Assembly (NCBI GenBank): GCA_029059935.1
Contig: JAIDUZ010000066.1
Span: forward strand, 1 to 55,336
Direction: 5' to 3'
DNA from: Alistipes sp.
GTDB lineage: Bacteria > Bacteroidota > Bacteroidia > Bacteroidales > Rikenellaceae
DNA length: 55,336 nucleotides
Positions 48,871 through 55,336 of this stretch are shown piece after piece. The notes beneath the pieces were generated by a model. That model had not been told where the DNA came from and ran no database searches. It was given only the letters and a program-made list of their open reading frames with translations. The stretch's first letter is position 1, and the number at the start of each line of letters is the position of its first letter. The translations under genes and the position numbers were made by a program.

Positions 48871-51800
48871 TCTGCGTCGATGGTGGAGACACGGAGCGTA
48901 ATCTCTTCGAGCACGTCGAGGAGCACGGCCACGGTCTCCAGCGCGGTGAAGACCGTCACGTTGTTCTCGACGGCCGTGCGGCGGATTTCGTAGCCGTCGC
49001 GCCGCGTGTCGTGTTGGTTGATGTCGATGGTATTGATGACGTAGCTCACGTGGCCCTGCCGCAGGGCGTCGATGATTTCGGAGCTCCCCTCGCTGAGCTT
49101 GCGGCGCGTGCGGGTGCGGATGCCGTGGCCGCGCAGGAACCCGGCGGTGCCGGTCGTGGCCTCGACGTTGAACCCGAGTTCGTAGAAGCGCCGCACCAGC
49201 GGCAGCGCCTTCTCCTTGTCGGGGTCGGCGATGGTCACGAAGATGGTGCCGTAGTTCGAGACGTTCATGCCCGTGGCCTGCAACGCCTTGTAAAGCGCGC
49301 GAGTGAGCTTGTCGTCGTAGCCGATGGCTTCGCCCGTCGACTTCATTTCGGGCGAGAGGTAGGAGTCCATGCCGCGGATTTTGGCGAACGAGAAGGCCGG
49401 CGCCTTGACGTACCAGCGCGTCTTTTCGCGGCCGCACACCTCGGTGATGCCCAGCTCGCGCAGGCTCTTTCCGAGGATGACCTGCGTGGCGATGTGGGCC
49501 ATGCCCACGCCCGTCGACTTGGAGAGGAACGGCACGGTGCGCGACGACCGCGGGTTGACCTCGATGACGTAGACGTCGTCCTCGCCGTCGAGGATGAACT
49601 GGATGTTGTAGAGTCCCACGATGCCGATGCGCAGACCCAAGCGCACGGTGTAGTCGATGATTTTCCGCTTGGCAGCCTCCGAGACGCTGAACGTCGGGTA
49701 GACGCTGATCGAGTCGCCCGAGTGGATGCCCGTGCGCTCGACATGCTCCATGATGCCGGGGATGAAGACGTCGCGGCCGTCGCAGATGGCGTCGACTTCG
49801 AGCTCCTTGCCCATGATGTAGCGGTCGACCAGCACGGGCTGGTCGGTGTTGATCTCCACGGCCGTGCGGAGGTAGTGGCGCAGACTCTCCTCGTTCGACA
49901 CGATCTGCATGGCGCGGCCGCCCAGCACGTAGCTGGGGCGCACGAGCACCGGGTAGCCGATGCGCGCCGCAGCCCTTACGCCGGCCTCGATGTCGGTGAC
50001 GGCCTCGGCCTCGGGCTGGGGGATGCCCAGCTCCTCCATGATTTTCTCGAAGCAGCCGCGGTCCTCGGCGTTGCGGATGGCTTCGCAGTCGGTGCCGATG
50101 ATGGGCACGCCGAGCGCCGCCAGGGGTTCGGCCAGGTTGATGGCCGTCTGCCCGCCGAGCGACACGACGATGGCCTTGGGCCGTTCGAGGTGGATGACGT
50201 TCATCACATCCTCCACGGTCAGCGGCTCGAAGTAGAGCTTGTCGCTGGTGGTGTAGTCCGTCGAAACGGTCTCGGGGTTGTTGTTGATGATGATGGCCTC
50301 GTAGCCCGCTTCGCGGATCGACCAGATGGCGTGCACGGTCGAATAGTCGAACTCCACGCCCTGCCCGATGCGGATGGGACCCGAACCGAGGACCACGATT
50401 TTCTCCTTGCCGCTGACGACCGACTCGTTTTCGAGCTCGTAGGTCGAGTAGAAATAGGGCACGTAGGACGAAAATTCGCTGGCGCAGGTGTCTATCATCT
50501 TGTAGACCGGGAAGATGCCGTGCTGCTCGCGCAGGCGGAACATCTCCTGCTCCGAGAGGCCCCACAGCTGCCCGACGTACTTGTCGCTGAAGCCCATGCG
50601 CTTGGCGTCGCGCAGGGTCTCGATGTCGTGCGGGTGCGCACGGACGACGCTCTCGAACTCGACGATGTTCTTGAACTTTTCGAGGAAGAACATGTCGATT
50701 TTGGTGCTGTTGTAAATCAGCACCAGGTCGATGCCGCAGCGGATGAGCTGCGCAATGGCGTAGAGACGGTCGTCGGTGCCGGTGCGGATGTATTCCAGCA
50801 GCCGGTCGGTCGACCAGTCGTCGAACTTCCGGTGATGGATGTGGCAGACGCCCGTTTCGAGCGACCGCACGGCTTTCAGCAGCGACTCCTCGATCGTACG
50901 GCCCACCGACATCACCTCGCCCGTGGCCTTCATCTGGGTGCCCAGCTGGTTGGAGGCGTCGGAGAACTTGTCGAACGGGAAGCGGGCGATTTTGGTCACC
51001 ACGTAGTCGAGCGTAGGCTCGAACGACGCCGGCGTGTTGGCGATGCGTATCTCGTCGAGCGTGAGACCCACGGCTATCTTGGCGCTGACGCGGGCGATGG
51101 GATAGCCCGAGGCCTTGGAAGCCAGGGCCGACGAACGCGAGACGCGGGGGTTGACCTCGATGAGGTAATATTCGAACGAGAGCGGGTCCAAGGCGAACTG
51201 CACGTTGCAGCCGCCCTCGATTTTGAGTTCGCGGATGATTTTCAGCGCCGAGTCGCGCAGCATCTGATACTCGCGGTTGGTGAGCGTCTGGCTCGGCGCC
51301 ACGACGATGGAGTCGCCCGTGTGGATGCCCACAGGGTCGATGTTCTCCATGTTGCAGATGGCGATGGCCGTATCGTTGGAGTCGCGGATGACCTCGTATT
51401 CGATCTCCTTGTAGCCTTTGATGCTCTTCTCGATGAGCACCTGGTGCACGGGCGAGAGGAAGAGCGCGTTGCGCATCATCTCGCGCAGCTGCGCTTCGTC
51501 GTCGGCGAAGCCGCCTCCCGTGCCGCCCAGCGTGAAGGCGGGGCGCAGCACGACGGGATAGCCTATCTTGCGTGCGATGTCGGCCGCCTCGTCTACCGAA
51601 GTGGCGACCTCCGACGGCAGCACCGGCTCGCCCAACGACTGGCACAGCTCCTTGAACAGCTCGCGGTCCTCGGCGCGCTCGATCGACTCGAACGACGTGC
51701 CCAGAATCTCCACCTGGCACTCGGCCAGGATGCCTTTCTTGGCCAGCTGCACGGCCAGATTGAGACCCGTCTGCCCGCCCAGTCCCGGCACGATGGCGTC

Positions 51801-52049
51801 GGGACGCTCGTAGCGGATGATTTTGGCCACGTATTCGAGCGTCAGCGGCTCCATGTAGACCTTGTCGGCGATGTGGGTGTCGGTCATGATGGTGGCCGGG
51901 TTGGAGTTGACCAGCACCACTTCGTAACCCTCCTCGCGCAGCGCCAGGCAGGCCTGCGTTCCGGCATAGTCGAATTCGGCGGCCTGGCCGATGACGATCG
52001 GCCCCGAGCCGATGACCAGCACCTTGCGTATGTCTTTTCTCTTAGGCAT
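48867..52049 (-). CDS. carB: Carbamoyl phosphate synthase large subunit
   Basis: Makes carbamoyl phosphate from bicarbonate, ATP and ammonia delivered by CarA. The 1060-residue protein has two homologous ATP-grasp halves ([19 protein letters not shown] at 10-28 and [19 protein letters not shown] near 550) and a C-terminal MGS-like allosteric domain ([17 protein letters not shown]). Length and motifs are standard. carA overlaps its start by 8 nt. Confidence 0.98.
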   Translation of the reverse strand: MPKRKDIRKVLVIGSGPIVIGQAAEFDYAGTQACLALREEGYEVVLVNSNPATIMTDTHIADKVYMEPLTLEYVAKIIRYERPDAIVPGLGGQTGLNLAVQLAKKGILAECQVEILGTSFESIERAEDRELFKELCQSLGEPVLPSEVATSVDEAADIARKIGYPVVLRPAFTLGGTGGGFADDEAQLREMMRNALFLSPVHQVLIEKSIKGYKEIEYEVIRDSNDTAIAICNMENIDPVGIHTGDSIVVAPSQTLTNREYQMLRDSALKIIRELKIEGGCNVQFALDPLSFEYYLIEVNPRVSRSSALASKASGYPIARVSAKIAVGLTLDEIRIANTPASFEPTLDYVVTKIARFPFDKFSDASNQLGTQMKATGEVMSVGRTIEESLLKAVRSLETGVCHIHHRKFDDWSTDRLLEYIRTGTDDRLYAIAQLIRCGIDLVLIYNSTKIDMFFLEKFKNIVEFESVVRAHPHDIETLRDAKRMGFSDKYVGQLWGLSEQEMFRLREQHGIFPVYKMIDTCASEFSSYVPYFYSTYELENESVVSGKEKIVVLGSGPIRIGQGVEFDYSTVHAIWSIREAGYEAIIINNNPETVSTDYTTSDKLYFEPLTVEDVMNVIHLERPKAIVVSLGGQTAINLAEPLAALGVPIIGTDCEAIRNAEDRGCFEKIMEELGIPQPEAEAVTDIEAGVRAAARIGYPVLVRPSYVLGGRAMQIVSNEESLRHYLRTAVEINTDQPVLVDRYIMGKELEVDAICDGRDVFIPGIMEHVERTGIHSGDSISVYPTFSVSEAAKRKIIDYTVRLGLRIGIVGLYNIQFILDGEDDVYVIEVNPRSSRTVPFLSKSTGVGMAHIATQVILGKSLRELGITEVCGREKTRWYVKAPAFSFAKIRGMDSYLSPEMKSTGEAIGYDDKLTRALYKALQATGMNVSNYGTIFVTIADPDKEKALPLVRRFYELGFNVEATTGTAGFLRGHGIRTRTRRKLSEGSSEIIDALRQGHVSYVINTIDINQHDTRRDGYEIRRTAVENNVTVFTALETVAVLLDVLEEITLRVSTIDAE

Positions 52050-53133
52050 TTTTGTGCTCCTCCATCATTTTAATGAACTTGTCGAACAGATAGGCGCTGT
52101 CCTGCGGTCCCGGCGCGCTCTCGGGGTGGTACTGCACCGAGAAGACCATCTCCTCGGGGCATTCGATGCCCTCGGCCGTGTTGTCCAGCAGGTTGACGTG
52201 GGTCAGCCGCAGGGGCGTATCTTTCAGCGAACCGATGTCCACGGCGAAACTGTGGTTCTGACTCGTGATTTCGATTTTGCCCGTTTCCAGGCGTTTGACG
52301 GGGTGGTTGCCGCCGCGGTGGCCGAACTTCATCTTGAAGGTCTTCGCGCCGTAGGCCAGCGCCACCATCTGATGGCCCATGCAGATGCCGAAGATGGGCA
52401 GGCGGCCTTTCAGCGCCCGCACCTTTTCGATGACGGGCTCCACGTCGACCGGGTCGCCGGGGCCGTTCGACAGGAAGATGCCGTCGGGCCGGAAAGCGAG
52501 AATCTCCTCCACCGAGGCGTCGAACGGCACGACCGTGACGTTGCAGCCCTTGGCGTTGAGACAGCGGATGATGTTGTACTTGATGCCGCAGTCGATGGCC
52601 ACCACGTCGAAACGGTGGTTGGGCGTGCGCGAGAACCAGCGCTTCTTGCAGCTCACGCGGGCCACCATGTCGCGCGGCAGCTCGTAGGCGCGCAGACGCT
52701 CCATCGCCTCCTCGCGGGGCGTCGCAGCATCGGCAATCATCACTTTCTGGCTGCCCTCGTCGCGGATGATGCGCACCAGGGCGCGGGTGTCGATGCCCCA
52801 GACGCCCGGAATGCCCATCTCCTCGAACACCTCGTTGAGCGTGCGCGTGTAGCGGAAGTTGGAGGGGATGTCGTTGTACTCGCGGACGATCATGCCTCCG
52901 ATGGTCGGAAACTTGGTCTCATAGTCCTCTTCGGCCGTGCCGTAGTTGCCTATCAGCGGGTAGGTCATGACCACCGTCTGGTCGGTGTACGAGGGGTCGG
53001 AGACGATCTCCTGGTAACCCACCATCGAGGTGTTGAAGACGATTTCGTTGATCGTCTCCCGGTCGGCCCCGAAACCGTAGCCGTAGAACTCACGGCCGTT
53101 TTCGAGCACGATTTTCTTGGTGTAGGGTTTCAT
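52042..53133 (-). CDS. carA: Carbamoyl phosphate synthase small subunit
   Basis: Glutaminase subunit that feeds ammonia to CarB. The 363-residue protein has the CarA-specific N-terminal domain ([16 protein letters not shown]) and the class I glutaminase with the nucleophile elbow [15 protein letters not shown] and the His-Glu pair in [10 protein letters not shown]. It sits 34 nt after pyrC and supplies both pyrimidine and arginine synthesis. Confidence 0.97.
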   Translation of the reverse strand: MKPYTKKIVLENGREFYGYGFGADRETINEIVFNTSMVGYQEIVSDPSYTDQTVVMTYPLIGNYGTAEEDYETKFPTIGGMIVREYNDIPSNFRYTRTLNEVFEEMGIPGVWGIDTRALVRIIRDEGSQKVMIADAATPREEAMERLRAYELPRDMVARVSCKKRWFSRTPNHRFDVVAIDCGIKYNIIRCLNAKGCNVTVVPFDASVEEILAFRPDGIFLSNGPGDPVDVEPVIEKVRALKGRLPIFGICMGHQMVALAYGAKTFKMKFGHRGGNHPVKRLETGKIEITSQNHSFAVDIGSLKDTPLRLTHVNLLDNTAEGIECPEEMVFSVQYHPESAPGPQDSAYLFDKFIKMMEEHKNA

Positions 53134-53167
53134 ATCGTTGTGCTGTCTTTGCTTCGTTCATTGTGAA

Positions 53168-54439
53168 TTATGAATTCCGAACCGTGAATTCATATACGGT
53201 CTCGCCTCCCACCACCGTCATCGCGGCCCTGCCCTGCACGGGCCAGCCGGCAAAGGGGGTCGCACGGCCCTTGGAACGAAACGTCGAGGGGTCTATCTCA
53301 TACTGCGCCGCGAGGTCCAGCACCGTGAAGTCGGCCTCCTGGCCCGGCTCCAATCCGCCTCCGAGCCCGAAGATGCGCCGCGGGTTGACGGACATCAGCT
53401 CCACGAGCCGTTCGAGGGTTATGCACCCCGGCAGCACCAGGTATTTGTACAACAGCGGAAAGGCGCACTCCAGCCCCACGATACCCATGGCGCTGCCGGC
53501 CAGACCGCGGTTCTTCTCCTCGGCCGTGTGGGGCGCATGGTCGGTGGCGATGACTTCCACCGTGCCGTCGGCGATGCCTGCCAGCAGTGCGTCGCGGTCG
53601 GCCCGGCTCCGCAGCGGCGGGTTCATCTTGAAACGCCCCTCCTCCTGCAAGTCGTCGTCGCACAGCAGCAGGTAGTGCGGCGCCGTCTCGCAGCTCACGC
53701 GCAGCCCCCGGGCCTTGGCCCGGCGCACCAGCTCCACGCTCTCCTTGGTCGAGACATGGCAGACATGATACCGGCACCCCGTCTTTTCGGCCAGCGCGAT
53801 GTCGCGCTCGACCTGCCGCCACTCGCTCTCCGAGCAGATGCCCCGGTGGCCGTGCTCGCGGCAGTAGCCGCCGTCGTGGATGTAGCCGCCGCGCAGCAGT
53901 TCGTCCGCTTCGCAGTGGGCCACGATGGGTTTGCCGACGGCCGCGGCCCGCCGCATGGCTTCTTCCATCAGCACGGCCGACTGCACGCCGCGGCCGTCGT
54001 CGGAAAAACCGACGACTTCGGGAGCCAGCGCAGCGAAATCGACCAGCTCGCCGCAGCCGCGCTGCCCCACCGTGATGGAGGCATAGGGCAAGACCCGCAC
54101 CGCGGCGTCGCGGCGTATCAGCTCGGTCTGCACCCGCAGATGCTCGGGCGTGTCGGGCGCCGGGTCGAGGTTGGGCATCGGGCAGACGGTCGTGTAACCG
54201 CCGCGCGCAGCAGCAGCCGTGCCGGTGGCGATGGTCTCCTTGTGCGGGAAACCCGGCTCGCGCAGATGGACATGCACGTCGACCAGCCCCGGCACGACAT
54301 GCCGGCCCTCCAGGTCGACCGTGCGGTCGGCCGCCGCTCCGGGCGCATCCGCCGCGAAACGGCCCTCCTCAACGAGGAGCGAGCCCTCCTCGAACTTTCC
54401 GCCGCGATAGATACGGGCATTCAGATAGCGTGTTTTCAT
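53168..54439 (-). CDS. pyrC: Dihydroorotase
   Basis: Closes carbamoyl aspartate to dihydroorotate. The 423-residue protein is of the amidohydrolase class I type: metal ligands in VDVHVHLREPG (about 58-68), KETIATGTAAAARGGYT, and the later ATDHAPHTAEEK. The ATG at 54439 starts MKTRYLNARIYRGGKF; a TTG five codons upstream is less likely. It is the first structural gene of the pyrimidine block, preceded by a leader with a reading frame and a terminator (54453-54584). Confidence 0.97.
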   Translation of the reverse strand: MKTRYLNARIYRGGKFEEGSLLVEEGRFAADAPGAAADRTVDLEGRHVVPGLVDVHVHLREPGFPHKETIATGTAAAARGGYTTVCPMPNLDPAPDTPEHLRVQTELIRRDAAVRVLPYASITVGQRGCGELVDFAALAPEVVGFSDDGRGVQSAVLMEEAMRRAAAVGKPIVAHCEADELLRGGYIHDGGYCREHGHRGICSESEWRQVERDIALAEKTGCRYHVCHVSTKESVELVRRAKARGLRVSCETAPHYLLLCDDDLQEEGRFKMNPPLRSRADRDALLAGIADGTVEVIATDHAPHTAEEKNRGLAGSAMGIVGLECAFPLLYKYLVLPGCITLERLVELMSVNPRRIFGLGGGLEPGQEADFTVLDLAAQYEIDPSTFRSKGRATPFAGWPVQGRAAMTVVGGETVYEFTVRNS

Positions 54440-54452
54440 CCTGTCGAAGCGC

Positions 54453-54484
54453 AAAAAAATAGGGCAACCGTTCCGGTTACCCTA
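54453..54484 (-). terminator. Intrinsic terminator in the pyrC leader (candidate attenuator)
   Basis: On the minus strand: an 11-bp stem TAGGGTAACCG / CGGTTGCCCTA (one G-U pair) with a GAA loop, followed at once by seven T (54459-54453). It ends 13 nt before the pyrC ATG and lies downstream of the pyrC promoter, so it would stop transcription before the operon unless overridden. It could also be read as the terminator of nrdDG, if the promoter call is wrong. Confidence 0.8.
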
Positions 54485-54584
54485 ATAAAGCCAACAATGC
54501 CGCCCCGTCGACAGACCCGAAGCCCGACCGGCAGTCCCGCTGTCGGGACGAAACGGCCGCTGCTATGTGAGGTTTGCGATTCAT
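54477..54584 (-). CDS. Candidate leader peptide of the pyrimidine operon
   Basis: A 35-codon reading frame in the pyrC leader, starting ATG (54584-54582), about 13 nt after the predicted transcription start, and ending TAA (54479-54477). It would give MNRKPHIAAAVSS... with a leucine-rich end (ALLALLG). The stop lies within the 5' arm of the terminator 54453-54484, so a ribosome reaching the end would mask that arm. U-rich RNA (UUGUUGGCUUUAUUAGGG) precedes the stem. This is the geometry of the E. coli pyrBI leader (pyrL), but the peptide is not a homologue I can recognise. Too short to be found by usual gene calling; the evidence is positional only. Confidence 0.6.
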   Translation of the reverse strand: MNRKPHIAAAVSSRQRDCRSGFGSVDGAALLALLG

Positions 54585-54603
54585 CGGGGCTTGCAATCGG
54601 GTG

Positions 54604-54635
54604 CAAAGGTACGACTTTAAGGACGAACGCGCAAC
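54604..54635 (-). promoter_or_regulatory. Promoter of the pyrimidine block
   Basis: On the minus strand: GTTG (54635-54632), 20 nt, TACCTTTG (54611-54604). It lies just after the nrdG stop and about 165 nt before pyrC. Confidence 0.8.
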
Positions 54636-54665
54636 CTTTTCGGCCGAAAAATTTTCGACAAAGAT

Positions 54666-55148
54666 TCAACACTTCCCCCGCGACGCCGGACGGAACAGCT
54701 CCGTGCGGTCCTCCAGGGTGCCGTCGGCCGCCACGCGGTAGAAACGCTGGTTGGTCACGGGCGACGAGAGCGGCCCGCGGCTTTCGACCCAGGGCCCCAG
54801 CTTGACGTAGTCGAACGCCTGCGGCGCCATGCCGGCCGGAAGCTCCGCCCGGCCCGAATACCACCCCACGCGCAGCTGCGGCATCGTCTGCCGCACGACG
54901 CCGGCCAGCCGTGCCACCTCGGCGGGTTCGCTGTCGCCGCCCATGAAGCAGACGCACGTCACCGAACGCCCGTAGCGGTCGAGCAGCACCGCCAGCGCAT
55001 CGTCGTCGAGCGCCTCGCCCCCGCCGCCCTGCAAATGAGGGCTGTGGCAGCCGGGACAGCGGTTGGGGCACCCCGTGAGGTTGACGGCCAGGGTCGTCTC
55101 GCCGGGAATCTCGGCGAAGACCACGTCGTAGTTGTGGAACCTCAGCAT
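54666..55148 (-). CDS. nrdG: Anaerobic ribonucleotide reductase activating protein
   Basis: Radical SAM enzyme that installs the glycyl radical on NrdD. The 160-residue protein starts MLRFHNYDVVFAEIPGE and has the cluster motif CPNRCPGC (27-34, C-x3-C-x2-C) followed by HSPHLQ, plus the VCFMGGDSEP segment. Length fits the family. The ATG at 55148 is 5 nt after the nrdD stop. Confidence 0.96.
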   Translation of the reverse strand: MLRFHNYDVVFAEIPGETTLAVNLTGCPNRCPGCHSPHLQGGGGEALDDDALAVLLDRYGRSVTCVCFMGGDSEPAEVARLAGVVRQTMPQLRVGWYSGRAELPAGMAPQAFDYVKLGPWVESRGPLSSPVTNQRFYRVAADGTLEDRTELFRPASRGKC

Positions 55149-55153
55149 GGCGG

Positions 55154-55336
55154 CTACTCGGCCTTGGCGTAGAACCGGCGCGCAGCCTCCTTCTGACGCG
55201 CCGCCGAGAAATTCGACACGCGCTTCATGTAGCCGATGACGCGGGTGAGATAGTCGAGGTTGTCGCTGTGGCACTCGGGGCACTCTTTCAGATAGCGTTT
55301 GTCGATGTGGCCGCACTTGTTGCAGACCGTGTTGGG
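55154..55336 (-). CDS. nrdD: Anaerobic ribonucleoside-triphosphate reductase, 3' end only
   Basis: The window edge cuts this gene; only the last 60 codons are present. They contain the zinc-binding cysteines (VCNKCGH and CPECHSD) and RVIGYMKRVSNFSAARQKEA, in which the Gly of RVIGY is the glycyl radical residue. This is enough to name the C-terminus of class III NrdD. Followed by nrdG, its activase. Confidence 0.95.
   Translation of the reverse strand, partial: PNTVCNKCGHIDKRYLKECPECHSDNLDYLTRVIGYMKRVSNFSAARQKEAARRFYAKAE

Noticed and set aside
48871..51720. In-frame extension of pyrK through carB
   Set aside because: The pyrK frame stays open far upstream, but that part is an alternate frame of carB; PyrK homology begins at [14 protein letters not shown].

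Overview
The window looks like a chromosome segment from a high-GC member of the Bacteroidales, most like Alistipes (Rikenellaceae). The evidence is the protein families (Porin_10-type porin, DUF4923, a calycin-like lipoprotein, a TonB-dependent receptor) and promoters of the Bacteroidetes type (TTTG, 19-20 bp, TAnnTTTG). There are no ribosome-binding sites of the E. coli kind. The genus is inferred from familiarity with these protein sequences, not from a search. I see no tRNA, rRNA, CRISPR array, phage or intact insertion sequence.

Layout: 1-808 is repeat-rich and gene-free. 809-4388 (minus) carries a lytic transglycosylase, a putative porin and pssA. 4703-7040 (plus) carries manC and murF, ending in a strong terminator. 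7577-14015 (plus) carries a MazG-like pyrophosphohydrolase, an OPT transporter, pepT, nadE and a DUF4923 protein. 14016-15210 is repeat-rich and holds a remnant of a FISUMP-type domain gene. 15211-17238 has gdhA convergent with a PAP2-like membrane protein. 17239-18220 is repeat-rich. 18221-21170 (minus) has asnS then rpoN. A divergent promoter pair opens a seven-gene plus-strand run (21263-29132): a degenerate GH2-like protein, rlmH, a TonB-dependent receptor, a calycin-like lipoprotein, nadC, a sulfatase-less LTA-synthase-like membrane protein, and a DUF2156-GNAT fusion.

From 29219 to 54439 all genes lie on the minus strand and form a 25-kb nucleotide biosynthesis cluster. In transcription order the pyrimidine block is pyrC-carA-carB-pyrK-pyrD-pyrF-glutaredoxin-zinc ribbon protein-pyrE-pyrB, every step from bicarbonate and glutamine to UMP. 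It is followed by the purine block purE-purK-purL-purC-purF-purM-purN-(FMN-split-barrel protein)-purH-purD-folD, every step from PRPP to IMP except purB. Each block has its own good promoter (about 54604-54635 and 43631-43661). Upstream are nrdG and the 3' end of nrdD.

The most interesting signals are these. (1) The pyrC leader has a 35-codon reading frame whose stop codon lies inside the 5' arm of an intrinsic terminator just before pyrC, the layout of a leader-peptide attenuator. (2) PyrB carries a C-terminal zinc domain like that of PyrI but has no allosteric domain. (3) Several families of structured intergenic repeats are present, including a hairpin whose 22-nt core is inverted between two copies, GTGAAAR heptamer arrays that supply stop codons and C-terminal KGE(K/R) tails to neighbouring genes, and short hairpins with co-varying ends.
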